Source: Pseudoselenomonas ruminantium
GTDB lineage: Bacteria > Bacillota > Negativicutes > Selenomonadales > Selenomonadaceae
Direction of reading: 5' to 3'
Length of the DNA stretch: 64,000 nt
NCBI GenBank assembly: GCA_015058625.1
Contig: SVCA01000003.1
Location: forward strand, 62,001-126,000
Position numbers and translations under genes: made by a program. Each line of letters starts with the position of its first letter. Position 1 is the stretch's first letter. Below are positions 27,001-32,812 of the stretch, in pieces. The notes under the pieces are model-generated. The model was given only the letters and a program-made list of their open reading frames with translations. It was not told the DNA's origin and made no database searches.

Positions 27001-29559
27001 AATCAGATTGGCACCATTGATGGTTGCCCCCTGATACACATGAATGCCCTGGGGGTTCACCAACAGCAAGGGATAGGTTCCCGTATGGTTAAGGGTACCC
27101 TGCAGCCAGGATGCGTAGCTGCCCGTGACGCGGTTCAAAAGAGCGCCATTTGAAGTGTCAAAATTCAACACACCACTTAGCCCGATATCGAAGGTATTCC
27201 AATTGATGATGCTATGGCTATTGGCCGTAATGGTATCACCGGAAGCAAGATTGAAATAGTAATTGCTGCTTGCGTCATAACTGTTGCCCTTATAGCTGAC
27301 GCTGCCGGAAATAACTCTGCCATCAGTGGGCATATCAATCATGGCCGAAGAATCATTGCCATTGACCGTAACCACAGAAGCCGTATCACGGCTGAAACGT
27401 CCTCTGGCAGCATTGGCCTCACGAACCAAGGTACCTGCGCTATTGTTGATGGTCGAGCCGGTAACGGCATTGATTTCCGTTGCCGCAGTTACGCTGCTGT
27501 TATTCGTGGCACTGCTAAGGTCAGCGGAGTACCCGGCGATATGCACCTTATCTGCGGACACAGTTGCCCCCTTCTTTATGGTCACGGCATTGCCATCAGC
27601 CGAGGTTATAACCCCATCAGCATCTACACTGCCCGTGGCAGCTGTCGTCTTTATGCTGTTTCCGGCCAGCAACCAGGCAGAATTCATCCCGGCATTGACC
27701 GTACCGCCATCAACATCCACTGCACCACCGGCCACGACAATATCACCGCCGGAAAGCGTGCCTTTTACAGTAGCTTTATTGCCGGAAGTTGCCGTTACAA
27801 CGCCATTTGTAACGCCGTTGCCAGCCAGCAGGCGCACTTTCCCCGCTACCGTTTCTTCGTTCTCAACGGCGCTAACTGCATGGATGGCAGCACCGTTGGC
27901 CACTTCCACCGTTGCGCCTTCTGCCAATATATCATGGCCAGTGATAGTCCCGCCTGTGACATTGGCGGTCATCCCTCTGGTCATACTGTCTGCACTAAAG
28001 TCAAAATCACGACCTGCCAGCAGGTGCACTTTCTCCGTGCTTGCATTGCCAATGGTTCCGTTTGCAGTCACAGCTATTCCTGTCAGGCTGATATTTTTCC
28101 CTTGCAAGACAGAGTCCGTTATCTCTACCCCGCCATTAGAATTAGTACTATTCTGACCGGACACAACTTTTCCGTTAGATATGGTAATATTAGGTGCCGC
28201 AACTATTTGCATATCATTAGTTGCCGTTAGTTCACTGCTGCTTGTAACGGTTACGTCATTCCCGGCCAAAGTCAGATTGCGCCCCTGAATTTCTGCGTTG
28301 CTAACAGTGACAGAGGTATTCATCCCCGCATCTGTTGTCAAACTGCCGCTCTGCAATGGCACATTCTTACCAGAAGCAATAAACACATCGTTCACTGCAG
28401 CTATGGCAGCGCTTTCACCTGCTTTTTTGCCGCTGATATCCACTGCCGCAGCCGCAATGATTGCATCATTCGCCGAAATTACAGACGAATTGTTCATCGT
28501 CACCTTGTGGTTCACTATATAATTGTTATTAGTAACAGTAGTATTGCTCAGGGTCTTGCCATCCTCTGACAAAGTCCCGGACAAAACTTTGACATCCCCC
28601 ACCGTGGATGTTAGCTTGCTGTCAGAGACAGTGATTGCGCCATCCCTGACTAACGTAACTACAGGGCCCGTAATATCGGCATTCTGCAAACTGCTCGTAT
28701 TGATATTCACCGCAGAATCCGCTCTCGTAAGGGCGATTTCCTTATCTGCCGACATCGTGATTGTGTCCGCACTCACTCCCAGATTAACCTTGTGGCTATC
28801 ATCAACCAGAGAACCATTAAATGTAATGCTTCCGCTACTGCCGATAGAATCAACACCCTCACCAGGCGTAACCGTTATGGACTGATTATAGGAGGTTCCA
28901 GCCAACAACTTCAGGGCTGTATCCCCAGAAAATGTAATGCCATCCGCCACGTTAATGGTTTTTGCCATTAACGCCACGTTACCTTTTACAGCTACTGCCC
29001 CCTCAATGTTGATAGCAGACCCGTCGACGTAGTTGTAGTTTTGCAGGGTTATGCTATTGTTTGCGTTATTGAAACCAGCCCCCATAGCAGCCAAAAGTAT
29101 GCTGCCGCCATCAATCACATTGAGCTGCGCACCATTCCCCACAGTTATGCCATTAGGATTTGCCAGTATAAAATGTATGTTCTGAGTATTTAGTATGCCA
29201 TAAATCTCCGAAGCACTACTCCCGCTCACCCGGTTGAGAATATAATTGCTGCCCTGCCCTTCAAAAGTCAGCAATTTTCCGCTGCCAATATCAAAGGTCG
29301 TCCAGTCAATCACGCTATTGCCTGTTACTACTAAAGTCCTTCCCGTCGGCGGGTTAATCAGCACCGCAGGATTATCCCCCACCGCAGGATTATCCCCCAC
29401 CGCAGGAATATATTCCGTTCCATCAATGGTAACTTTGCCTGCCACCACCTTGCCATCCACCGGCATATCTGCACCATAAACGAGCCCCGTTGACAGGGTA
29501 AAGGCAATCATGGCAGCAAGGCTCGTATATTTCAGCTTCTGCTGGCAATTCCGTTTCAT
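15097..29559 (-). CDS. Giant two-partner secretion exoprotein (TpsA, filamentous haemagglutinin-like), 4820 aa
   Basis: Signal peptide (residues 1-30, cleavage after GLVYGA), then a TPS secretion domain (about 31-170) with the hallmark ILANPNGITVG at 131-141. A second, clearly homologous TPS-like domain lies at about 740-870 (NRVTGSYASWLQG, VNPQGIHVY). The rest is a very long Asn/Thr/Gly/Val-rich beta-helix of short repeats, including an array of near-identical units of about 225 residues (roughly 2550-3390). Cysteine is almost absent. The C-terminus (YRFQYQDGISDA, then EEKEKTNE) shows no LPxTG or SLH anchor. The partner pore gene tpsB lies 31 nt upstream. The protein is exported across the outer membrane and probably acts as a surface adhesin or biofilm factor; the ligand is unknown. 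Confidence 0.93.
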   Translation of the reverse strand: MKRNCQQKLKYTSLAAMIAFTLSTGLVYGADMPVDGKVVAGKVTIDGTEYIPAVGDNPAVGDNPAVLINPPTGRTLVVTGNSVIDWTTFDIGSGKLLTFEGQGSNYILNRVSGSSASEIYGILNTQNIHFILANPNGITVGNGAQLNVIDGGSILLAAMGAGFNNANNSITLQNYNYVDGSAINIEGAVAVKGNVALMAKTINVADGITFSGDTALKLLAGTSYNQSITVTPGEGVDSIGSSGSITFNGSLVDDSHKVNLGVSADTITMSADKEIALTRADSAVNINTSSLQNADITGPVVTLVRDGAITVSDSKLTSTVGDVKVLSGTLSEDGKTLSNTTVTNNNYIVNHKVTMNNSSVISANDAIIAAAAVDISGKKAGESAAIAAVNDVFIASGKNVPLQSGSLTTDAGMNTSVTVSNAEIQGRNLTLAGNDVTVTSSSELTATNDMQIVAAPNITISNGKVVSGQNSTNSNGGVEITDSVLQGKNISLTGIAVTANGTIGNASTEKVHLLAGRDFDFSADSMTRGMTANVTGGTITGHDILAEGATVEVANGAAIHAVSAVENEETVAGKVRLLAGNGVTNGVVTATSGNKATVKGTLSGGDIVVAGGAVDVDGGTVNAGMNSAWLLAGNSIKTTAATGSVDADGVITSADGNAVTIKKGATVSADKVHIAGYSADLSSATNNSSVTAATEINAVTGSTINNSAGTLVREANAARGRFSRDTASVVTVNGNDSSAMIDMPTDGRVISGSVSYKGNSYDASSNYYFNLASGDTITANSHSIINWNTFDIGLSGVLNFDTSNGALLNRVTGSYASWLQGTLNHTGTYPLLLVNPQGIHVYQGATINGANLILSGLDMTDTALSNFSAAGAVTYNTASTGDVDLDSGITFSNEAEKLALAGRKVTVAQNTLKAESLKIDATNTAALTNLTYTGDLEGNSVLGSDGGSLTLSGGSYTGNTNLKGTTVNMAVTSHTGDVTVQGTNVGINGGTYTGDLTLAGTSVSVSGATFNGEDKAHDLTLSGLGENGAVTVSNSTVTGADDVVLTGKTVNVSQSGNTRADWTAETFTLGKGESASNTTGITNINLTVIKADTTPTVGNDVALTLNNAAISAPQINLIPASLTLSGGSSLISDATVDIAAAGSVTVQGGSEVTAETGDLNVTAAGALTVKGGSTLEAKTGNLTAKGASVAIGVANDTENTIKADAGNITIKAGEDDGRTDANTVHIQNTDLTANAAGKSITVAGYSVDSAGDLHTKTATMSGNSVNTAGTIAADTVNITGTVSASASGTITAGTVNMSGADSVSASGNITADTLNITGISATGSLTVGGVVNVANALTLQGGSSGGAVINGAITAPSITISAQDVTFSGANVTAATGDVSVTGKTIRTNESYYTSSAINSENGDVLLISGTNTAGVYTTTEGGSISADKMNITGNTVTALARTTSIENGTIHADNMQIAAANTVNGSTWAAGFGDTDNPNNLTLTNTTVLSKNGEGAIENVKLAGSNVTFGGGGTDAQAFKANSLAVASDQSITVASGQVNVTGAEGISLSGKSITVDGTIQAKKIALTATDTNVNLGEGSGLKATDTTNSIIITADDDINAYGNISVKDIQEGKIGSVALAAKNVSIGTSSGSRTVETANLSVNASESIKLEKATVNVNSDLNLTSIDVVIDGGDITTAGTLTIQGTVGSNNKSVDIVNSSKLKGTDITITGNGVVVGSSTIEATTGDITVTSNGDNMANFLTATLKAEDAGNGDIVVSSDKAIQAVYGNMTAGKNITFNAGGASSYSNGLAITDTGNLTANNININATKANVKSTGNLTATSGNITLDSADGSKIVATGNMKAENGSITLGHSTGDATKRTREIEIGPSNTQKIIKAQSLNVNATDSIYMQNVDAEITGASGFDLSSNGITIRGSQIKVNQRDLNLEFSSYASNSDLYSNLVGAILLATDTTEGNGNIAITAHGAIDSRTSTIEAAGNITLDASDGTYINSGYGSMTAHGGNIILQAKNSPTLLGASTSTDAIRVGDKVTAENGEISLSASEGDIHIAYDYSNSKVYGKGLSAFAENGRVVVRSNVTATQGDIVLKGTCEGDEAIKAVATMIASGKIDMEATNGEIRIGATQTANEVTALAKNGDITVSGTVTAPDITLTAGEGNNKEKSIILDDDSNLNASNIVTATAIDGTINANGNITVKDANNNKAGTVTLTAASVSVGDAEDGKTADNRIISAGQLTVNAPVYINVNKSAIDVTSELSFSSRNIYVDNSRIQSAGNINLLSTVGNITLDKVDLTSNSSTSGNGNITVTSAKDVNVTEGSMTANKNIDVTAEDGNITSSANMTSMNGNITLDGKDGSTIDATGILQAGNGSVTFGHLPATEPLSDGTAIVSIGNDVTANKLHVYATDSIGVANANITVADTAANGLTLSSKEVAVTDSTIINNGGAVTIASTALDKDVTLTNAVLQAENNTNGKIAISSAKAIGATGGSMTAGKDITLTAASGITSSSDMSAGQDIALIAGTSISASGDMDAGRAISLKATGGYISVAGNTLTAGGKVDLLAGSTGDIGWSATEKNALEITDVTLSAAGVVTGKSSKTDIATSSITVGGNVNVTAVGTDGDASHVNVDKSTIIGAGVAISGKGIQVGQAEMENNNSTITANTGDVTLTTDTNIAVNNANITAKGKADLVAATGINVADTGVTATDKGISIESTAADSDVTLTSVTLKAENATAGNITVQTGNAIGVTGGSMTAGKDITLKAENAGITVSGTTLTTKEGNGGNIDLLAGSAGDTGWSATENNALGLTNVTLSSAGAVTGKSGKTDIATSSITAGGNVNVTAVGTDGDASHVNLDKSTIEGASVAISGKGIQIDQAEMENNNSTITANTGNVTLTTDTNIAVNNANITAKGKADLVAVNGIDVADTSVTATDKGISITSTAADSDVTLTNVTLNAENATYGNITVQTGNAIGVNGGSITAGKDINLKAENAGITVSGVALTTIAGNGGNIDLLAGSVDGTGWSAIENNALEVTGATVNAAGAVTAKSGKTDIATSSITAGGNVNVTTVGTDDDASHVNVDKSTIEGAGVAISGNGIKVGKKEGISENTSTITANTGDVAFTTDTNIAVSKATITAKGKADLVAVNGIDVADTSVTATDKGIAITSTAADSDVTLSSVTLKAENTANGNITIQTGNAIGVTGSSITAGKNITLKAENAGITVSDAALTTIAGNGGNIDLLAGSEGTNSWSAIENNALGLTNVTFSVDGAVTAKSGKTDIATSSITAGGNVNVTTVGTDGDASHVNVDKSTIAGAGVAINGKGIQVGQAEMENNNSTITANTGDVTLTTDTNIAVNNANITAKGQADLVAATGINVANTSVTATDKGISIISTSDGKDLILTNTTLTATNATNGSITVRAKNAVNTRGSNLTAGDGLTINAENAVNKLESSTLQGKNVNIIGVGITVSKSEGTGAAAPFVTATAGNVAFNSTAGIGVSDASITATNDIGIEAVTAVGLENNKLQGKNVSISGKGITVSDNDAVTPTIKATTGGVTLTSTGDGNDVTLTSTGDGNDVTLTGATLKADNTTSGNITITSARAIEATGGSMTAGENINLAATASDGTTGAKAVNSSSDMTAGGNVRIASVAGEVVSAGDVKAANITIDSADGAKVSATGSLDAENGTITLGHAGRTGSVVIGEAADAAKVVKAANLNVHATDSIATRNANIAVANNVALASEAISLDGTALTTGGRLDIKGDTIATNASTLRTTNTSNGHINLLAGNADGADWSAGDGNTLALTNTDVSAAGDVSFRAGQITINADAENAPVKEIRGNNLLLAAAKSYDAENHEYTMESGQTISVTNTNLTGSDSITLLGYKTNIKGDVISKRLLGAVGESVTMNEDGSDVDDYIYTQEEGANVLTVDGAVATSDESDLIYIKLYGDAKFLNKNDTLQTMSFIANSPYSLAISGDMTVTAESGIRLASESIQIQDNLWANNPNASIELASAGGEMNISGNLRAGKDVILKSAQNIVIGTDDKTVSVTADNGSVKLLAGNFDGRYGAQGEWVSANPEVNGIDLNNTAIDAGENIIVKGGAVNFTGNNELAGDASVLAGNAVLSGTVSGGENTLTMTADNIVVKSGTQLTMHEFATRQGDFTLESAAQITAAETDLQGETISLANNSLMVSDAVKVKAENAELAGLIYTDKLTAKADNTLTVTETVKNKAGTDDTIVELEGHNVTFVGRSFKTLTVKGTESITLNEGDLHGEDDIALTTKNLTVATNITTTNGDINLTGTENLRVTGSLTAGQQIGLNGKNIQLSGAKLNNGANAKTTVAGESAVITGTITTDTGADLSVKAQNVMVGDSGITKIAVSKFTVEGVEQAEFINTTFQTDTTVKGKAAVLTGNIDATGYELTLQSTNVTIGDGQTATVMTAKSLADADNLTIDQAVLNLDSYKLQAGKAITLKNEVTAEGQALELAAPDASIGDGSANTVIKAGSVSATDKLLVDKAVLAVDDGTLQAQQIILRGNVTADNLDLTLQAPEAAIGDGIVDTVITARSVMGTEDLLIDKASFAVTNPIIATAGNLTLQHEIVAGDTVGFQAGKAITMQGMSMDKSTDVSFEGKLIDMRDSSIDAGKDGKLFFAAYSVKTESPLSYTFQPDNEVIIDNSRLDAGEMTMLGYSIIARNGSEIYADKTLDALAAKKVAMGKLGNLEIVSQATLSTEPQNKLLQQDAIIEVGGRAYHNFRFIPASAYQSDTIMRYLESVNEMPWQIGTDNSPLSIVGIPGLSLYRFQYQDGISDAISGLEMYFTVEPHEGAVREEKEKTNE
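18848..18919 (-). repeat. 33-bp tandem duplication inside tpsA
   Basis: A 33-bp unit starts at 18848 and again at 18881, with a partial third copy at 18914. It encodes a repeated 11-residue block (TSTGDGNDVTL) and keeps the frame. It looks like a recent slippage event. Confidence 0.85.
19400..21905 (-). repeat. Near-identical 675-bp tandem repeats in tpsA
   Basis: Matching points recur at 19672, 20350, 21025 and 21700, giving periods of 678, 675 and 675 bp. Each unit encodes about 225 residues beginning near TDIATSSITAGGNVNVT and passing through DASHVNVDKSTI and NNSTITANTG. Three full units and one divergent partial unit are visible, with long stretches of identical DNA. Such arrays can expand or shrink by recombination and complicate assembly. 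Confidence 0.9.
29363..29407 (-). repeat. 18-bp tandem repeat near the start of tpsA
   Basis: Two and a half copies of an 18-bp unit encode AVGDNP repeats (about residues 53-66) just after the signal peptide. The unit is a multiple of three, so copy-number changes preserve the frame. Confidence 0.85.
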
Positions 29560-29590
29560 GACCAGTCACTCCTTCCTGGAGACAACCTAC

Positions 29591-31066
29591 TTAAAAGCGA
29601 TAGCTGCAATTCACATTCCAGCGTCGGTGGGAACTATCGGTTCCCTCTATGTCATCAATCACTTTGGCATAGTCCAGAGATATCCCCAGACCACTTTTTT
29701 CATTGGTATAACGTAAGCCTATGCCTGCCGAAGCAATCCTTTCATTGCCAAAAGTATTGGTATTGGCATTCAGATTGTTGGCCAGGCTGGCAAAATCCAC
29801 AAACGCCAGCAATCGCAAGCCCCTGCATATTTCCGGCGTATAGATTTCCACATTTCCCAGGATACCTTTATCGGCACTAATCGCACGTTCATTAAAGCCA
29901 CGCACTGTACGGGCACCACCAGCACCCATCTGGGCTAAAGACACCAAATGCTGCTGGGTATACTGCCCCTGCCAGCGGGTACCCAAAATCCAGTTCGTCT
30001 TCGTACGATACTGATAGATAAGATTCCCTCTAAAGGCGGTGAACTGATTGTCACTGCCCGGCGTCACCGCCTGATAGTTTTTCCCGGCGTTGTCCAGGCT
30101 GCTGGCCACCCCTGCGTCCCAATAGAACACATGCTGCCGTCCCCGCTCCAGATGTTGAAAATCAACGCTGGCCGTGGTCACATGATAATCCTGGGTCCAG
30201 GCATCCGTAAAGGGAATAAAAGCCTGAAAGGTAATGCTGTATTTGCTGTTGGAACGCTGATAGTCGATGCCAAAATCCCAACTGTCCCGCTCTTTGGCCG
30301 TATAGGCAAGATGCTTTTGGTAATGAAGGCCGACATTTGTGCCCTGGCCTTTGGCCGTATATTCCAGAATACCTGCCAAATTAGAAGAGGCAATATTGCC
30401 TAAATCGACGTTGGAGTAACTGGCGTTAAGGTTCCATGTGCCCAAGGTCTTCGGTGTCATATACCGATAGGACAACGCTCCCTGCTGAACATCCGTGAAC
30501 TTCTCCGGCGAGGTCACCCAGGCAACGCCCAGGCTGTCCAGCCTGCTGGATAAATTGCTTTGGATAAAGCTGGCGGTGGTACGCCAATCGCCAGTGTATT
30601 CATTGCCTGTATTGCTTACGGTGATAGCACCATGCTGGCTGGACAGTTCCTTGACCGTCAGTGTTACCGCCAATTTCCCCGGCACGGCTGAATCGTGGAA
30701 GTCAGCGTGAAAAACAGCCGCTCCTGACTCATTGGCCATCTGCAACTGCTGGGCCAGCCGATGAATCCGTATCTGCCCATTCTTCCGGTAAAGCTCCGGC
30801 AAAATATATCGAATCTCCCGTTCCGTCATCTTGCCATCAGCATGAATCTCCACCTGCTCGATGGGCACGACGATATTTTTCAAATTAATTTCTCCGTTGC
30901 GGCGGGCGGCTTCATCCTGTCTTTCCTGCTGTTCACGCTGCAATCTTTCACCGGCTTCATTCTGCTCAACACCTACCGGTACCGGTGCGCCCCATGAAAC
31001 GCCCTGACAAGTCCCTGTCAGCATCAATGCCGCCCCAATTATTCCCATATATTTTGCCTCTGTCAT
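29591..31066 (-). CDS. TpsB outer-membrane transporter (FhaC/ShlB family)
   Basis: 491 residues: signal peptide, a charged linker rich in E, Q and R, a POTRA region (VPIEQVEIHADGKMTEREI, about residues 67-160), then a beta-barrel of amphipathic strands ending in a C-terminal phenylalanine (VNCSYRF). The conserved L6-loop motif VRGF occurs in GGARTVRGFNER. It secretes the giant TpsA protein encoded 31 nt downstream. The ATG is supported by AGGGGG at 8 nt; an in-frame TAG lies 6 nt upstream. The promoter region contains a nine-G tract (see 31157-31187), suggesting on/off or graded expression of the pair. Confidence 0.93.
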   Translation of the reverse strand: MTEAKYMGIIGAALMLTGTCQGVSWGAPVPVGVEQNEAGERLQREQQERQDEAARRNGEINLKNIVVPIEQVEIHADGKMTEREIRYILPELYRKNGQIRIHRLAQQLQMANESGAAVFHADFHDSAVPGKLAVTLTVKELSSQHGAITVSNTGNEYTGDWRTTASFIQSNLSSRLDSLGVAWVTSPEKFTDVQQGALSYRYMTPKTLGTWNLNASYSNVDLGNIASSNLAGILEYTAKGQGTNVGLHYQKHLAYTAKERDSWDFGIDYQRSNSKYSITFQAFIPFTDAWTQDYHVTTASVDFQHLERGRQHVFYWDAGVASSLDNAGKNYQAVTPGSDNQFTAFRGNLIYQYRTKTNWILGTRWQGQYTQQHLVSLAQMGAGGARTVRGFNERAISADKGILGNVEIYTPEICRGLRLLAFVDFASLANNLNANTNTFGNERIASAGIGLRYTNEKSGLGISLDYAKVIDDIEGTDSSHRRWNVNCSYRF

Positions 31067-31156
31067 CTCCTAGACCCCCTAATGTTTCCGTGATTTTCAT
31101 CCTCAAAGCCTCTTCCCCCTATCCCAACAAAAAGTTAGTAATCCCATCCTATATAC

Positions 31157-31187
31157 ATTATAGTAACACAGATGCCCCCCCCCGCAA
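31157..31187 (-). promoter_or_regulatory. Promoter of tpsB-tpsA with a nine-G homopolymer between -35 and -10
   Basis: On the minus strand a perfect TATAAT (31157-31162) lies 19 nt from TTGCGG (31182-31187), and the G run at 31175-31183 fills the junction and spacer. Loss of two G would give the optimal 17-nt spacing. Homopolymer length changes in this position are a known mechanism of transcriptional phase variation (for example Neisseria porA). The start codon of tpsB is about 90 nt downstream. Confidence 0.6.
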
Positions 31188-31257
31188 GACAATATTTCAC
31201 TATTTTCTGTTAATTATTATAACCGGCTGTTTACTGCTTATATATTCTCTTTTAACT

Positions 31258-31302
31258 GTAAAAAAAGAAGCTGTGAAGTTCATTGACAGCCAACTCACAG
31301 CT
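31258..31302 (-). terminator. Terminator of the 64-aa gene
   Basis: AGCTGTGA arms around an 18-nt loop, followed on the minus strand by TC and seven T. It lies 24 nt after the stop codon at 31326 and resembles the stem at 15031 that closes the same locus. Confidence 0.75.
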
Positions 31303-31325
31303 CCGTTAAGTAATCCACCATCATT

Positions 31326-31520
31326 CTATTTTTGCCGTACCTCACGATATTTTTCGTAGTAGTTCTGCTCGCGTTTCGTATAGTATTCAAGGTCGCTTAA
31401 CATCTCCCGGATGTCATCCCGTGTTTCCTCATTCCATTCCTCCAGCCGGTCATAGTTGCCTAGGCTCAGGACAATCGCCATTATTCGGCTATGGAGATTT
31501 TGATTTTCGTTGGGTGACAT
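31326..31520 (-). CDS. Small charged protein of unknown function (64 aa)
   Basis: Not recognised. An ATG with AAAGGAGGT at 7 nt opens a 64-codon frame; a GTG 9 nt earlier is too close to the same ribosome-binding site. The product is hydrophilic and probably all helical. A central acidic block (EEWNEETRDDIREM) is followed by a Tyr-rich stretch (DLEYYTKREQNYYEKY). It has no signal peptide. A terminator follows it at 31258 and a second terminator-like hairpin stands just upstream at 31543, so it forms an isolated one-gene unit next to the tpsB promoter. A link to adhesin control is only positional. Confidence 0.65.
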   Translation of the reverse strand: MSPNENQNLHSRIMAIVLSLGNYDRLEEWNEETRDDIREMLSDLEYYTKREQNYYEKYREVRQK

Positions 31521-31542
31521 TTTCGGCACCTCCTTTGCGTCA

Positions 31543-31577
31543 GAAAAAAACTCCTATCGCCATAAGCAATAGGAGTT
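31543..31577 (-). terminator. Terminator-like hairpin upstream of the 64-aa gene
   Basis: AACTCCTAT arms, an 11-nt loop and seven T on the minus strand, ending about 23 nt before the 64-aa gene's start codon. No full gene ends just upstream, so it may be a leader attenuator or the end of the remnant described at 31578-31893. Confidence 0.65.
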
Positions 31578-31893
31578 GCCTGTACGCCTGCCACGGAAAA
31601 AGGAAATACATAATCTGGTGCATCCCCTAAATCGTAACATATAACACCCGCAGCTAAATTTATAAGGGGAAAATCCAGCCACAGGTATTTGACGAAAGGC
31701 TATTCATTAGATGCTGAATTAAGGGAATTAGAGGAGCCATTAAAAATGGCTGTTCTCATTGCATAATTCTCCTCCCCCGCAGATTTTCCTGCTTTCTTTA
31801 TCATTTTTTTGCACCAACGTCCACAAAAGTAGGGATGCCGCAGGGCGGGAAAAGAAATAGCGAGCAACAATCCGTCTTTACCATAAATCTACA
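31578..31893. other. Intergenic stretch with a possible short or remnant ORF
   Basis: A minus-strand frame from about 31874 to a TAG at 31700 reads LRHPYFCGRWCKKMIKKAGK and then EENYAMRTAIFNGSS. A 34-codon version starts at an ATG near 31804, and a 19-codon version at 31759 sits behind GGGGGAGGAG. Cysteine and lysine spacing look protein-like, but the frame has no good start at its full length. It may be a small peptide gene or a fragment. Confidence 0.3.
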
Positions 31894-32289
31894 TCAGATA
31901 AGTCTTACTTGCGTCAGTATCTCTGCTTCATCAGCATATCGATGTATATGGAACCGTTCATTTCCGGCCAGCATAGCCGAAAGCTGCGTCTCCTTAGGGC
32001 GGTAGAAAATATGTACTTCCTTGTCATAAGCTTCAGCATAGGCCAGTTCATATCCTACCCCCAGCGATACTTGGGTACATTCTGCTACCACAACATCGCA
32101 TTCGCGCAGCCACGCCGTATCCTGTTCATAGATGGCCGTGTCACCTTTGTCTTCCACCGTGGACAAGCTCAGGTCACCCACATGCTCAGTTAGAACCTGA
32201 TGCTTTTCTTTCAAGGCAGCTATCACCTTGCGGTAGAGTTCCGCATCCTGTCTGCCACCACGAATAGAGCCTGCAAAATATACCTTCAT
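31894..32289 (-). CDS. DNPH1-like 2'-deoxynucleoside 5'-phosphate N-hydrolase / nucleoside deoxyribosyltransferase family
   Basis: 131 residues, a single Rossmann-like domain. MKVYFAGSIRGGRQD matches the phosphate-binding loop of the DNPH1 (RCL) branch, and DVVVAECTQVSLGVGYELAYA carries the expected catalytic glutamate (E81) with an aspartate at D57. The S-x-R-G-G-R loop favours 5'-monophosphate hydrolysis over the classical ribosyl transfer. It therefore probably cleaves the base from a deoxynucleotide, as a salvage or pool-cleaning step. It lies 10 nt downstream of a P-loop NTPase gene, and the two form a pair. Confidence 0.8.
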   Translation of the reverse strand: MKVYFAGSIRGGRQDAELYRKVIAALKEKHQVLTEHVGDLSLSTVEDKGDTAIYEQDTAWLRECDVVVAECTQVSLGVGYELAYAEAYDKEVHIFYRPKETQLSAMLAGNERFHIHRYADEAEILTQVRLI

Positions 32290-32299
32290 CCTCCCAGCC

Positions 32300-32812
32300 T
32301 CATTTCATCTTCAAATCCAGTAATACCTTGTCTGTTTCCCAAGGCGATATGACTGTATAGTCAATACCAGCACCATCCAGAACCGCCTTGATTTCTTCAT
32401 CCTTTACCTTGGCTCGTTCCAGATTAGTCTCCTTGCGCCCGTCAATGCTGATAAACTCATCATTACGCCTTAAGAGATAGTCCACGTTATCAAATTTGGC
32501 ATGCTCATGCATTACCAGCTGGTCAAAGAGCTCGTCCGGTGTGTTGTTATAAATGATATTAAGCGGCAAAGGCGAATCACAGACCGCATATTCCACTCCA
32601 TAACGTTCCAGCGTCTTCAGACGATGCACCTGCTCAGCAAAGAGGTACAACTGGTCCTGCACAATGTCCGTGGCATTCTGGTACCAGAGCCACTTGGCGT
32701 ATTCCCCCACCAGTTCCGTCTTGTGTCCTTTGCGTTTCAACTTCGAAAAAATATCTGCAGCGATGGTGCTCTTGCCAATGCCAGCACCGCCATAAAAATT
32801 GATTACTTTCAA
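32300..32812 (-). CDS. P-loop NTPase, AAA_28/NadR-like (possible nucleotide or nucleoside kinase)
   Basis: 170 residues. Walker A is FYGGAGIGKSTIAA near residue 6, a Walker B-like segment is YAVCDSPLPLNI near residue 77, and a basic lid segment is LLRRNDEFISIDGRKE. Small proteins of this type occur in phages and bacteria and include nucleoside or nucleotide kinases; the substrate is not known here. Pairing with the DNPH1-like hydrolase (10 nt downstream) suggests nucleotide metabolism. A TATAAT with extended TG lies about 35 nt upstream. Confidence 0.7.
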   Translation of the reverse strand: MKVINFYGGAGIGKSTIAADIFSKLKRKGHKTELVGEYAKWLWYQNATDIVQDQLYLFAEQVHRLKTLERYGVEYAVCDSPLPLNIIYNNTPDELFDQLVMHEHAKFDNVDYLLRRNDEFISIDGRKETNLERAKVKDEEIKAVLDGAGIDYTVISPWETDKVLLDLKMK

